Shown here: in pieces, positions 45,051 to 57,903 of the stretch
How positions within the stretch are numbered: the stretch's first letter is position 1
Layout of the letters: each line of letters begins with the position of its first letter
Assembly (NCBI GenBank): GCA_010015745.1
Contig: ML978283.1
Location: 22,193-86,192, forward strand
DNA length: 64,000 nt
Source of the DNA: Setomelanomma holmii
Taxonomy: Eukaryota > Ascomycota > Dothideomycetes > Pleosporales > Phaeosphaeriaceae
Direction: 5' to 3'
Program-made: the position numbers and the translations under genes
The notes under the pieces: generated by a model
Databases searched by the model: none
Told to the model about the DNA's origin: nothing
What the model saw: only the letters and a program-made list of their open reading frames with translations

Positions 45051-47808
45051 ATGGCAGGCCCACTCGGGACTCCTGCCGCCCAGCTCTCGGGCCCGCCGTA
45101 CCTGCATCCTTTCCGCCCCGCATCCTCGATGAGTGCGAACAACAGATTCGACGAGGGCTACTCGGAAGATACACGCAGCCAGAGTGGGAGCGACATGGTC
45201 ATGCGGAGCGACTTCAGAGCAGAGGAGGGACCGCAGCCCGACTCTCAACTCACTCTGCCCGACTGGGTCCTGGCCTTGAGCGAGACTGAGCGAAGTGGTG
45301 AGTAGAGCTGGCAAGGTCGCTCTGAACAGAGCTAACTCCTACTCAGAGTTCGCATACGCGATATTACGGTCATTGCGAACATCTTCGATCGCAGGCATTG
45401 TCGAGAAGCTGAACCCGCTACTGCACCTTGATCCCGTCCTGCACCTCCCGCCCGAAATCACCTTCCAAATCCTCTCATATCTTGGTCCCGAGACCCTGTT
45501 GCGCTCGTCGACCTTGTCCCGAGCATGGAGAAATCGGGTATTGGACAGTCCACTGTGGAAGCTTTTGTTCCGTCTGGAAGGATGGAATAGCAACTTCCCG
45601 CAAGTTCGCGCCTACGAGGACACAGAACGGCGGAAGCGCATTGAATTCAAGGAGAAGGAGCGCAAGACGCGACCAAGGGCGGCCGAGGACATGGACTACG
45701 AGAAGCCATCAAGTAAGAAGCGTGCGCGAGAACGACCGTTGTTCGGTGACGGCCCTTCCTCCGATCACTGCATACATGACAGGCTGGAGCCGCTGTCGAT
45801 TGACGGTACTGTAGGCGCAAGCTCGTCCTGGAGCGAGCAGCATGGACCAGTCGAGGCTGACGACAGCCCATCCATGAAACCAGAAGACAGGATGGAAGGC
45901 CTCTCTTTCCACAGCGCCTCTCCCACACTGTTGCCAATGGAGTCACAACGCGAGCGGAGACTGGTCGGAACTAACGGGAATGCATCGGCATTATCAGATG
46001 GGCTCGATATCCCTGTGCAACCCTCGCTTCTGCTGCCGGGTCCGGAACCGAAGATCAATTGGCAATACTTGTACAAGCAGAAGCGACGACTTGAAGACAA
46101 TTGGAATGCTGGACGCTTCACCAACTTTCAGCTGCCACACCCTGAGCATCCAAAGGAGGCGCACACGGAGTGCGTCTACACGATCCAATACTCTGGCAGG
46201 TATCTCGTCAGTGGAAGCAGAGACAAGAGCATACGGGTTTGGAACCTGGATACACAGCGCCTAATCCATCAACCCCTGCTTGGCCACACAGCATCTGTCC
46301 TTTGCCTACAGTTTGATGAGCGGCCTGAGCAGGACATCATTATATCCGGTGGTTCCGATTGCCGAGTCATTTTGTGGCAGTTCTCCACTGGTCGCATACT
46401 CAAGGAAATCGAGAAAGCCCATTCCGAATCTGTTCTGAACTTGCGGTTCGACGATCGCTATCTGGTCACCTGCTCGAAGGACAAGTCCATCAAGGTGTGG
46501 AATCGTAAGCAGATGTGGCCTACGGATGACACATATCCTTCATCCACTCAAAAGTCTGGCGCCAAGTTTCCTTCATATATCATCAACATGCAAGATCAGG
46601 TTGAGACCCAGCACTTGCACCTGAAACCACTTTTGCCCTACAGCCTCATCATGACATTAGAAGGCCATGGCGCAGCAGTGAACGCCATCCAGATCCTGGA
46701 AGGCCAAATCGTGTCAGCGTCGGGAGATCGTAGTGTCAAAGTCTGGAACGTGCGAACAGGGGCTTGCATACGAACCTTTTCCGGCCACAGCAAGGGCATC
46801 GCTTGTGTGCAGTTTGATGGTCGCAGGATAGTCAGCGGTAGTTCCGATGAGACTGTGCGCATCTTTGACCGCGCAACGGGCGCGGAAGTAGCTTGCTTAC
46901 AGGGACATACCAACCTCGTCCGCACCGTGCAGGCGCAATTCGGTGATCTCCCAGGAAACGAGGAGGAACTGGAAGCGGAAGCTCGCGCGATCGATCGCAA
47001 TTTCTTCGAAGCTCAGAATAGAGGGCTCGTTTCACAGAAGTTGACCAGGGAGCAGCGGCGAGCACGGAACGCTGGTTCCAGGGATCCGAAGGCTATCTTC
47101 GCTTATGGAGCCAAGCTTCCACCCGGCGGAGGCGGCAGTAAGTGGGCCCGCATTGTCTCTGGTTCCTATGATGAGACTGTCATCATCTGGAAAAGGGGCG
47201 CTGACGGGGCCTGGGAGAAGTCCCAAGTACTGACCCAGCATGAGGCCGTGCAAAGAGCAGGAGGTCGACCAAGACGACCAGCGGTCCTGGCTCAGCCAAA
47301 CGCAAATCCAGCCAACGCGAACCAAAACCAGATCAACCAACAACAAGCTCAAGGTGCACCGCAGAACAACTTCCAAGCACTAGCTCAGCAGGCTCAGGCA
47401 CAAGCCCAGGCAGCTCAGACTTTGGCACAACAGGCACAAGCACTACACGCAGCTTCACAAGCGATACAAGGTCCCAATGCACCTGCGGCCAACAACACAG
47501 CTGTAACAGTCATGAACGCAACCGCAGCTCCTGCTGCTGCAAATGCAGGTCAACCAGCTGGTCCTGCACAGCAAGGCGCTGCACCAAACGCGGCGCCACA
47601 TCATCACCATCATGGCCATCACCATCACCACCCACACCCCCTTGCTGGTCCGCTACCGCAAGGTACCAACTCGCGGGTGTTCAAGCTTCAATTCGATGCA
47701 CGAAGGATCATATGCTGCAGCCAAGATCCTACGATAGTTGGCTGGGACTTTGCAAAAGATGACAAGGATATCATTTTGGCGAGTCAATTCTTCAGCGACT
47801 CATTTTGA
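45051..47808 (+). CDS. fwd-1: F-box/WD40 SCF adaptor, FWD-1/beta-TrCP-like
   Basis: Exons 45051-45297 and 45347-47808 give 902 residues. The F-box (about 105-145) reads LPPEITFQILSYLGPETL and then LSRAWRNRVLDSPLW. WD40 blades begin at about 295 with strong GH...WD-type motifs: LVSGSRDKSIRVWN, LVTCSKDKSIKVWN, IVSASGDRSVKVWN, IVSGSSDETVRIFD and IVSGSYDETVIIWK. A low-complexity insert (about 723-845), rich in Gln, Ala and Asn and ending in a poly-His run, separates the last blade (VFKLQFDARRIICCSQD) from the rest. The layout matches Neurospora FWD-1, which targets phosphorylated FREQUENCY and other substrates for ubiquitylation; MET30/sconB is the main alternative but lacks such an insert. It probably acts in nucleus and cytosol. 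The protein starts at ATG 45051, close after a CT-rich leader. Confidence 0.9.
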
Positions 47809-48167
47809 ACGTGCCAGAGGGAGATTTCATGAAGGTATTGTGATTTTGGAGATTGATCCTTGACCGAAACAACGCTGTCCTTATTGTTAGGCATATCGGA
47901 GCGCCTCGATTCACTTTTCTTGTACTTTATTTATGTGCGTGGACAGTGTCATGACAACGCCTGGAAGGAGAATTAAGTTGGCGCGGAATATATATGCATG
48001 GGCATTGCGGCGTTCAGAGCGGATATTGGAATCTTTGGTCTCCTGTCAGCGGCTATACATCAATAAATCAGAACATCTTTCTCGAGTAAAATCCTACACA
48101 TGTTAGCGAGCACGTTTTGCAAGTTTATGTTGGCAGTACAAAGACGGGTAGGCCTTCACATCGCGCC
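47809..48167. other. Convergent 3' flanks
   Basis: A short region between the FWD-1-like gene and the minus-strand gene. It is A/T-rich near 47900-48080, as expected of 3' UTRs. Nothing else was seen. Confidence 0.4.
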
Positions 48168-48932
48168 TTACTGGCCTCCAGTGTTTGCCTGAAAGTTGAA
48201 GACTATGCGAGGGATGGTGGGCGGGGGAGATGGCGGCAGCGGGTGGGAGGGTGGCTTCTTCTCTCCGACGAACCAACATGTGGCACGCACAAATGACTCG
48301 TTGCAGCAGGAGAAGGGTGGAGCTGATTCCGACAAGGACAGAAATTCTGCGGGAATGATAGTGGCCTCTACGATGGTGAGCGAATCGAGTTGCCTCTTGC
48401 ATTCGCATTGTTGGCCGCAGTTCGGTCCGTGGGCAACGGGTCCGTCACCGCGTAGAGTGCGCCTGGTTCTCTCTCGGTCTCTCGTCCCGCAGTGTAGGCA
48501 AGTTCGTCGTAGTAGACTTTGTAGGAAGTGGTGAAGCTGGAGCTTGCTGATAGCGGTTTGATCTGTTGTTGTTGTGTTTCTTAGAGCAAGACGCTGTCTT
48601 CGACAACTGCACTAGCAGCTTTTTGGAAAGCCTGCTTCATACTCCAGGGTTGCGCAAAGTATGAATTTGAGAAAGGTTCGGCAATACTAGACTCACCTGG
48701 AGTGCGGGCCAGTAACGGTGTGCGCGGGTGTGTGTAGGTGCAGCGCTCGAATGGGGATTGTGGATAAGATTGATCGAGGGTAGAGAGGCGGACTGAGGCT
48801 CGCTGGCTTACATGTGCTTTTGCGCATAAAAGAAATGGCCTCGCTGTTCAGATTTATTGTGTAGCGGATTAGGGTTTGCTCGATAGTGTAAGAAGTCGAA
48901 GACAGCTCAACCATACGATACGATGCGCTCAT
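48168..48932 (-). CDS. Reconstructed small multi-exon gene, function unknown
   Basis: No long frame covers this, but exons on the minus strand join in phase: 48812-48932 (ATG at 48932), 48605-48696, 48449-48562 and 48168-48395, giving 184 residues. The first intron has a clear GTAAGC donor and CCAG acceptor and rebuilds a Cys codon. The third is 53 bases with GTGACG. The second is the weak point, 42 bases with a GTCGAA donor; if it is not spliced, a TAA at 48581-48583 ends a 78-residue protein. The N-terminus is MSASYRMVELSSTSYTIEQ, the middle has FTTSYKVYYDELAYTAGRE, and the end is Pro-rich (PPSHPLPPSPPPTIP). I recognise no family. A Pro-rich stretch very similar in DNA occurs near 38.97-39.02 kb. 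It is convergent with the FWD-1-like gene. Confidence 0.45.
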
Positions 48933-51011
48933 TTTACTCCGGGAAGGTGCTGTTTGATAGTATCATTTGGGGAGTATTGTTCTGGACACTGAAGTGAGAA
49001 GCACATGAGATCTGCTATTGCTGGTTCGGCGTGTTGTCGTTCCAATAAGCTCGGTAGCGCTTACCATGATTCAGAGCACGGCCGACCGAGCTCCATCGTA
49101 GGAAGAAATGACCTCGACATAGACTTCAACCACGACAATACAACTCTCTCGGAAAGCCACTAACCCAGTTTCGAGGCTTACGGACAGCATATTGAGGCCA
49201 GAAAGGGACGTTCACGACCGTCCGGCGATTGAGCCAGTCTTTCCGAAGGTGGCTTGTGATGAATAAATAGGTCAGCCTGGTATTGTGAGGGGGACTACCA
49301 GGACAGACAGCTCTCGAAACGAGTCTGATTGTCATTCAGTGAATACTTGGAGCTCCAGGATATAGAAATTCGCTTGGAGCTTTTCATGCGAAGACACGCG
49401 CCGTTCGAACTGAAAAAAATCCGAGCCTGTTCGTTGAGAAGGGGAAGTCAGGTCTCATGCCGCGAGGGTCATCTAAGCTGACTGCCAAACTTTCTGGCCA
49501 CGTTCTGCTATCATCCGGCGGGTTGCCTGGCGGTCCACGATATGGAAGAATGCTTGGAGTCTGCTATGCGATATACTTGCGCTGTGAAGCAGGGTCAATC
49601 ACGCATTTCTCGGCCCCTGGAATTCCATTTGGAGCAATGCGAACGAGCAACGAAGTAAACACCCAATACGGAGCGATGGCACTCATACTCGCAGCTGCAG
49701 CAAGCACTCCACTTCGCACTATCTCACCCCTAGAGGTATATGTAGACCTACGGAGGCCCCGGAATATGTATCGAAGTCGATATCGGTAGTCGGAATCAGC
49801 ACATCCGTACACGAATCACAGGCTCGCCGTCCCACTGCACTCCAGCCGAGGTACCGTCGGCGAGATTCGGTTCAAGACTACGCAGCACTCCGTAAGCACC
49901 CGGGATTGCGCAAAATGTGTGCAAAGATAGTCACCATGAGTCGAATGGCATGGGCACCCGGAAGCTCTTGTATGCAGCGCCGAGACGATGGTAAGGCTGC
50001 CGCTAGACCTCGTGGCAGAGTCGGCTCCCGGAAGTAAGGCGCATCCGCCTTCCAGTCCCCCCGCGCTAAACGACTACGGCAACGTGCACCGGTGGACCTT
50101 TTGCGAGGTGCAACTTTTGGCGGGCGGGGATCCACCTTTGTAGATGAGGCCTTCGAAAGATGCGCTTTTCGTCCGAATTGGTGCTTGCGACTGTTTGAAG
50201 GGTTGCGCTCGCATAGTAGTGCGAATGCGAAGAGAGGCAATGGGCGATGACGAGTGTGGATGCCACAGGGTTCACGATGTCAGACGTCAACACTGAACTG
50301 ACATCTCATGACTGGACGAACCTTGATGATACGAGTTCTAGCAGCGCGACAATCGTTGTAATGGCTGCTTGCGCACGCCTCGGAGCACCGCTGAGTACAG
50401 GCAAGTTGCGTAGCCAAGCGGCTGGTATCGTGAACACGATCGAATGAAGAGGTGCCCTGTACGTCCACGCAATCCCATACTCTGGTTGCTGGAGGCAATC
50501 CTAGGCGCACAAGCGGTCACCACGAGAGCCGCACCATCAGCCTGGATCCTGCAGCTGCCAACAAGACTCATCTTCGGATAGTACGAGGAGAAATCGGTGG
50601 ACGAATCTGCGAACGCACTCGGCGGGCTGTGATTGGTTCGGGTGCGCTCTCGGGACCGTATGCATCGTATCCGAGACTCATCGACTTGCCGCTTCGAGGC
50701 ACAGCGCAGGCGCAAGCGAGCTCCACGCCCGGACAGCAGCCCATCCGCCTCCGTCGCAACGCAAGCCAAGCCACTCCCCGTTGCCCATGGACCAAACTCT
50801 TTCCTGAGGCGGCCTAGGCATGTGCTCACTAGCTGCACCTCTCCTACTTTTTATCGGGGCAGCTCCCCTGTGTTTATAACTGGTTTCTCTTGCACATTCC
50901 CAGTCCAGTCCCTTACTGTACCGCCGTTTAATACCACCTTTTCCCTTTGCCTTTCTTCTAATCCGACAGCTGGGAAGCGTTGACGGTCTGAAACGATCGT
51001 GTTCGCCGAGC
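48933..51011. other. Long intergenic region upstream of second ABC gene
   Basis: No supported gene in 2.1 kb. A 110-codon ATG frame (49457-49789) overlaps an equally long minus-strand frame and has no family match. A TTTATAA box near 50874-50880, about 135 bases before ATG 51012, may be the ABC core promoter. Confidence 0.4.
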
Positions 51012-54000
51012 ATGAGCTTAGTCGGCAACTTTACTTCCAACTTCGACCGGGAGGCTGTTTCCGGGGGTGTTCCGACTCCAGAGATGGCTGCTCGCCGCCC
51101 GTCACATTACGAGGAGCAGGAGAAAGAGGCCTCAGATTCGGATGCGTCCACAATTGCAGCAAACTTGGAGGGCTCGCCACAAAGCCACAGGCATCATCCT
51201 CACCACAAAGAGTCCTACCAAACAGCACAACAGACGCTCGATGAGGAAGAGGTAGCTGAACAAGCAAGGAGACACTCTGCTGTACACGCGCTTGCGAGAC
51301 GATTGACCACCCAAAGTCATGCTGCGGCTGCCAGCCAAAATCCTTTCAACGCAGAGCCCAATGGACCACTAGACCCCAATGGCGAGAACTTCAATGCACG
51401 AGCCTGGACTAAGGCTATGCGCAACTTGCAACTCCAAGATGAGAATGCTGGACCTACGCGAACAGCGGGCGTTTCTTTCCGCGGCCTCAACGTCCATGGT
51501 TTTGGTGCCGACACCGATTACCAGAAGAGTGTAGGAAACGTATGGCTGGAGGGTCCGGGACTCATCAAGAAGCTGCGGGGCAACAAGGGTCGCAAGATTG
51601 ACATCTTGCAACATCTCGATGGTCTTGTCGAGGCCGGCGAGATGCTTGTTGTGCTCGGACCCCCTGGATCTGGTTGCTCGACATTCTTGAAGACCATTAC
51701 GGGAGAGACGCATGGTTTCTTTGTGGACCAGAACTCGCACATCAACTACCAGGGTGTCAGCCCGGAGTTGATGAACAGGAACTATCGTGGCGAGGCCATC
51801 TACACAGCTGAAGTCGACGTTCACTTCCCAATGATGACAGTCGGCGAGACACTGTACTTTGCTGCTCAGGCTCGTCGACCACGTAACATTCCTGGAGGCG
51901 TCAGCGTGCAGCAGTACGCTGAACACCAGCGTGATGTTATTATGGCACTGTAGGTGATTGACTTCTTCAACGTGAGTTATGGTTCTAATGGTCTAAACCA
52001 GGTACGGCATTTCCCACACTATCAACACTCGTGTTGGTAACGACTACCTCCGAGGTGTCTCTGGAGGAGAGCGAAAACGTGTCACAATCGCCGAAGCGTC
52101 GCTCAGTCGCGCTCCTCTCCAAGCATGGGACAACTCGACTCGAGGTCTCGATTCCGCCAACGCCATCGAGTTCTGCAAGACGCTTCGCATGGAGACCGAG
52201 ATCAGCGGCACTACCGCTTGTGTTGCTATCTACCAGGCTCCACAAGCTGCATACGACCTCTTCGACAAGGCTCTTGTGCTCTACGAAGGTCGCCAGATCT
52301 ACTTCGGCAAGACTACCGAGGCGAAGCAATACTTTGTCAACATGGGTTTTGACTGCCCCGCTCGTCAGACTGATGCCGATTTCCTCACATCCATGACCAG
52401 CGCACTGGAGCGAGTTGTCCGCCCAGGTTGGGAAGACCGCGTTCCTCGTACACCCGATGAGTTTGCCCAGCTATGGAAGGACTCACCAGAGCGCGCCGCC
52501 TTGTTGACTCAGATCGAAACCTACGAGCAGAAGTATCCTCTTGGCGGCGAGTATGCTCAGAAGTTTGCAGAATCTCGCAAGGCTCAGCAAGCTCGGGGAC
52601 AGCGCGAGAAGTCACCATATACACTTTCATATATCCAACAAGTCAAGCTCTGCTTATGGCGTGGCTTCGTGCGCTTGAAGGCCGATCCAAGCATTACGGT
52701 CACGCAGCTTATTGCCAACTCCATCATGGCTCTTATCATCTCCTCCGTCTTCTACAACCTGCCTTCTACCACCGGGAGTTTCTACCTTCGATCGGCTCTA
52801 CTCTTCTTTGCCATCCTCATGAACGCCTTCGGTTCTGCTCTCGAAATTCTCACCCTTTACGCCCAACGTCCAATCGTCGAGAAGCACTCGCGATATGCTC
52901 TATACCACCCATCTGCCGAGGCCTTCGCCAGTATGTTGACGGATATGCCTTACAAGACCTGCAACGCAATTACGTTCAACCTGGTGCTCTACTTCATGAC
53001 CAACCTCCGCCGCGAACCAGGAAACTTCTTCTTCTTCGTCCTGATCTCCTTTACCCTCACCCTGGTCATGTCCATGTTCTTCCGCTCCATTGCCGCAGTG
53101 TCTCGCTCCCTCGTGCAGGCCTTGGCCCCGGCTGCCATTCTCATCCTGGGTCTCGTCATGTACACTGGTTTCACTATTCCGCCAAACTACATGTTGGGCT
53201 GGTCTAAATGGATTCGCTACATCAACCCTGTCAGCTACGGCTTTGAGGCGCTTATGGTCAACGAATTCCACAACAGGGACTTCACATGCAACCAGTTCAT
53301 CCCGAGTGGGCCCGGCTACGAGAATATTGGTGGCGTGGAGAGGGCTTGCTCGGCTGTCGGTTCGATTCCAGGTCAGCCTTTTGTCAGCGGCGATGCGTAC
53401 ATCAACACCGCGTTCGAGTACCGAGCCAGCCACAAGTGGCGAAACTTCGGTATCCTCTGGGTCTTCTTGGTCGGTCTCATGTGTGTCTACCTCGTTGGTA
53501 CTGAGTACATTACGGCCAAGAAGTCCAAGGGTGAGGTTCTGGTCTACCGCCGTGGTCACAAGGTGCCGAAGAGCAAGCCTACCGACGACCTTGAGGGCGC
53601 TCCTGCTGGCCGCACGGTTTCTGCGCAGTACGACAACTCCGACGACATTGCCATCATCGAGCGCCAGACTGCTATTTTCCAGTGGAAGGACGTTTGCTAT
53701 GACATCAAGATCAAGGGCGAGGATCGCCGTATTCTTGACCACGTCGATGGCTGGGTTAAGCCTGGTACTTTGACAGCACTCATGGGTGTATCAGGTGCTG
53801 GTAAGACTACTCTTCTGGACTGTTTGGCAACGCGTACGACTATGGGTGTCATCACTGGCGAGATGCTGGTCGACGGCAAGCCTCGTGACGATTCATTCCA
53901 GCGCAAAACTGGCTATGCTCAGCAACAGGATCTCCATTTGTCTACTTCCACCGTTCGCGAGGCTCTGACCTTCTCCGCTCTCCTCCGCCAACCTGCTCAC

Positions 54001-55809
54001 GTCTCACGCCAAGAGAAGATCGAATACGTCGACGAGGTTATCAAGCTACTGGACATGACCGAATACGCTGACGCAGTCGTTGGTGTGCCTGGCGAAGGTC
54101 TTAATGTTGAGCAGCGCAAGCGTCTCACCATCGGTGTCGAACTCGCAGCTAAGCCAGCCTTGCTTCTCTTCTTGGACGAACCTACCTCAGGTCTTGATTC
54201 TCAGACGTCCTGGGCTATTCTCGATCTTCTCGACAAGTTGAAGAAGAACGGTCAGGCCATTCTCTGCACCATCCATCAGCCATCCGCCATGTTGTTCCAG
54301 CGCTTCGATCGTCTCTTGTTCCTCGCCAAAGGTGGCAGGACTGTCTACTACGGTAATGTGGGTGAGAACTCCAGGATTCTCGTCGACTACTTTGTTCGCA
54401 ACGGCGGTCCTCCTTGTCCACCTGCCGCCAACCCTGCCGAATGGATGTTGGAGGTTATCGGCGCGGCACCTGGCTCACACACCGATATCGACTGGCACCA
54501 GGCATGGCGCAACTCTCCCGAGTACGCTGAGGTCCAACGTCATCTAGCTGAGCTCAAGTCTGAGCGCGGCCAACTCGAAGCTCTTCAACGCACTGTCTCT
54601 GCCCAAAAGCGCGAGGACAAGGCCGCATACCGCGAGTTTGCCGCTCCATTCGCCCAACAGCTCCGCGAAACCACCCTCCGTGTCTTCCAGCAATACTGGC
54701 GCACACCCTCGTACATTTACTCCAAGACACTCCTCTGCGTTTCCTCAGCCCTCTTCATCGGTTTCTCGCTCTACCAAATGCCGAACACGCAACAAGGTCT
54801 CCAAAACCAAATGTTCGGCATCTTCATGCTCATGACCATCTTCGGCCAACTCGTGCAGCAAATCATGCCACACTTCGTCACCCAGCGCGCGCTCTACGAA
54901 GTCCGCGAACGCCCCAGCAAAACGTACAGTTGGAAAGCGTTCATGATCTCCAACATCGTCGTCGAACTGCCCTGGAACTCGCTCATGGCTGTCCTCATCT
55001 TCTTCTGCTGGTACTATCCCATCGGCCTGTACCGCAACGCCGAGCCCACCGATGCCGTTTCGCTCCGCGGATTTCAGCTCTTCCTGTTTGTGTGGATGTT
55101 CCTGATCTTCACATCGACGTTCACGCACATGGTCATTGCGGGCCTCGACAGCGCGGAAACAGGTGGCAATCTAGCCAACTTGATGTTCTCGCTCTGTCTA
55201 ATCTTCTGCGGTGTCCTCGCCCAGCCGAGCGAATTCCCTAAATTCTGGATCTTCATGTACCGCGTGTCGCCATTCACGTACCTCGTATCTGGTATGTTGA
55301 GCGTTGGTCTCGCCAACTCCTCAGTCCAGTGCGCCGATCGCGAGTTTGTGGTCTTCCAGCCGCGGCAGGGGGAGACGTGCCAGCAATACACGGCGACATA
55401 TCGCGGCAGCTTTGGCGGGTATGTTGCTGACGAGAACGCGACGAGCGAGTGCAGATACTGCAGTATTAGCGACACGAACGTCTTCCTCAAGGCCATCTCG
55501 TCTGATTACAGCCAGGCGTGGCGCAACTTTGGCATCCTTTGGGCGTACGTTATTTTCAACATCTTCGCAGCTCTGGCTTTGTACTGGCTTGTCCGCATGC
55601 CCAAGAACAAGAAGGATAAGAAGGACAAGAAGGAGGTTGGTGCGCACAAGGGCGCTGTCGAGGAGAATGTGCTCGGTCACAACGGCCAATCTCCCGCTCA
55701 TGAGAAGCAGGATGAGCATATGGTCGAGGAAACGCGCCGATATGCTTCCATCACAGGCAACACCACACCGCCGCCGCAGCACGAGAAGAATGCGTCTGGA
55801 AAGGTGTAA
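51012..55809 (+). CDS. Full-size PDR (ABCG) multidrug ABC transporter 2
   Basis: Exons 51012-51949 and 52002-55809 give 1581 residues. The splice uses GTAGGT and removes an in-frame stop (TAG at 51951-51953 in the unspliced frame), rebuilding ALYGISHT in NBD1. NBD1 has Walker A GPPGSGCSTFLK (about 216) and signature VSGGERKRV (about 331). NBD2 has Walker A GVSGAGKTT (about 907), LNVEQRKRL (about 1013) and FLDEPTSGLDS. The two six-span TMDs carry the usual PDR motifs NPVSYGFEALMVNEF and SPFTYLVSGML. The tail is Lys/Glu-rich. It differs from the first ABC gene in length and sequence, so the two are not a recent duplicate pair. The pump is likely at the plasma membrane and exports azole-like or plant compounds (family knowledge). 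Long antisense frames are shadows. Confidence 0.96.
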
Positions 55810-57248
55810 GAATTTTCTTTTTGTCAAAGTAGATATTTAGAGATTAGATTGTTTGATTATGCTCAAGCGCTGAGTAGTAGTTAGCACTGTTCTGCACAAC
55901 ACTGCATTTGTCCCTTTATAGTTAGGGATGTGGGGACTGGGATTTTCTTGTATATTGTAATAAGACAAAGATAAACTTAGAGTAATTTCATGGTTTGGGA
56001 CACCAAAACCACGTCTCGATGCCACGGAAACAGTGAGATTTGAACATGTTTTAAAGACGCCTGGGATCTTGTAGTCGGCGCTGCAATAGGGGGCTTGCAA
56101 GAAGCGCAGATAGAATGTACCAGCCCGAAATTTCGATGCGATGGACTTCTGTTTCTGTCTTGACTGTGCGTGCGTTACTAGGCTTTGCAAAGAGATAGTT
56201 AGGCCTTCGTGACTTGTTGCTTGTCGGCGTAACTTGTGATAAGTTGTGATGAGTTGCGGCTTGTGGGACATGACTTTTGCTCCCGAGGTGTCTAGCACGA
56301 TAGTGCTCTCATCGTACTTGGCCGCCAGAACCATAGTCCTGCTTGCCTCGCTAGCAAGAGGAATTCCTTTTTGGAGGTAATGGTTACATACCGTGGTCGT
56401 GATATAGGTCTAATTCTTGTTGAGATACTGCGGTGACGGCTGTGGAGTCTATCCGGGGAGGTTTACGCACGATAGAAAAAGGTCTGCTATCACGGATTAG
56501 TAGTCGGTACGTACTCAAGGCTTCAGATGATATCTATCAATCAATTCCGATGGAGATTCGAGTGGTAGACATCCTCTCTGACCTCGTTCAGCTCGCTCTT
56601 GTGCTTCGTGAGTCTTCCAAGATCGCCCTTGAGCGCTTTTCCTCGTGCGCCTCTGCTTCGCGCGACTTTTAAAGACGTTTTGACCACCCAGGGCGTCAAG
56701 ACGCAACGATCCTGAAGCTTTTAAATACTTGTTTTCAGGATCTCGGAGATCGGGTGAGAGCATTGATGCTCGTCACGTGATAATAGTCATCCTGAGCCAA
56801 TGAAAGCGAAGCATGAATCAGGCCAGCTAGCTAGGTAGATGTCCTACCTAGAGAGTGCGCCACTGCTTTTCACGTCTTCCAATGGCTTTCTCACCACTTA
56901 AAGCATCAAGATGCGACTTTCCCGAAGCTTTCATATACTTATTTCTGAGAATCTCGGACAGTGCTCGTCACGTGAGAAAAGCAACCCTGAGCCAATGCGG
57001 GCACGGGTATCGCAATTATGCAAAAGTCCAAGTAGAAACGCTCGGCTTCGAGTGGGATAGTCACTTCAATCGATCATTATGAAGAAACCCTAGAAATACG
57101 TAAGATGCGGGGCTCTAGAGAAGGCGGTGTTCGTATGAATCTTGATTCGTGACGCTCGCGGCTAAGTTTTGGCGCAGCGGCAATTTTGTTCGAGCCTACA
57201 ACGTGCCCACCTTTTGTCCTCGTAGATGACACGCTGGCGCTATGAACG
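55810..57248. other. Intergenic region with diverged tandem duplication
   Basis: No supported gene. The left part is the ABC 3' flank. A diverged tandem duplication lies at 56640-56998 and is listed separately. Confidence 0.45.
56640..56998. repeat. Diverged tandem duplication, two copies
   Basis: Copy 1 (about 56640-56803) and copy 2 (about 56855-56998) share ordered anchors: GAAGCTTT-ATACTT, ATCTCGGA, an exact TGCTCGTCACGTGA and CCTGAGCCAATG. The last two anchors are 195 bases apart in both cases. Each copy keeps a CACGTG palindrome. Differences are spread throughout, so the duplication is old. Confidence 0.7.
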
Positions 57249-57903
57249 ATGTTTGACGCTCATCAGGCAATCTTCTTTCAGCGTCAGCACTCGCGCCACG
57301 ATGCGAGATACGATGTACTAACCAAGAATGGGTCAGTAAAAACAAGATGTCCCGACGGCACCGGTTACATAGTACGTGCTGTGCCAAATTGGATTATTCG
57401 GCAGGTAAGTTTGCCCCACAGATTTGTCAAGCATACGATCTGACCTGCTTAGAACGAGATCGTCAAAAGAGACCACAAATTTTAGGCCATTCGCGCCAAC
57501 TTCATCTTCTGGGAGTCCGATCCTGAGTGGCCGTTGGAGGGAACAGTGGTTGCAAAGACAGGCGAAGCGCCAGAACTTCATCGGATCACACGGAACAAGA
57601 ACAAGAAAGGTGAGCATCTTGTCTTCTCCCCATTCGACCGATGATTCGGTTTCATTCGCTTACCTCTGATCAGATCACCGAGTCGTCGCCATACTTCAGC
57701 AAGACATGAAGCCTCTCTTGATCGGAAAGCTTGTAGGCAAGGAATGCGAGCGAGAAGTCAGGGGCCGCCGCTGCGTTGAAAAGCAATACACCATCAACAC
57801 GAGTATCATCCCGCAGATGCAGGGCCCAGACCTCGTGCTGACATGGGTGTGGCTCGGAAAGTTGGAGACAGCGGATAGAAAGGACTCACCACGAGGTAGT
57901 TGA
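57249..57903 (+). CDS. Orphan three-exon hypothetical gene
   Basis: Exons 57249-57404, 57486-57609 and 57674-57903 give 169 residues and join in phase with GT-AG ends. The protein reads MFDAHQAIFFQRQHSRHD, then AIRANFIFWESDPEWPLEG, then KPLLIGKLVGKECEREV and GPDLVLTWVWLGKLE. I recognise no family. A shorter first intron (acceptor at 57452) would leave an in-frame TAG, so I chose the later acceptor at 57485. After the TGA, another coding-looking stretch (about 57926-58030) follows in a phase that a 27-base intron would join, which is shorter than other introns here. It sits between the second ABC gene and the transposon tract and could be a decaying or lineage-specific gene. Confidence 0.55.

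Noticed and set aside
49457..49789. 110-codon ATG frame in the 2 kb intergenic region
   Set aside because: It overlaps an equally long opposite frame, with no splice partner or homology.
52900..53742. 280-codon minus-strand frame inside ABC transporter 2
   Set aside because: It is the shadow of conserved TMD1/NBD2 coding sequence.
55990..56100. tRNA-like GAGATTTGAACATG stretch on the minus strand
   Set aside because: No acceptor stem, A box or anticodon arm at proper spacing.
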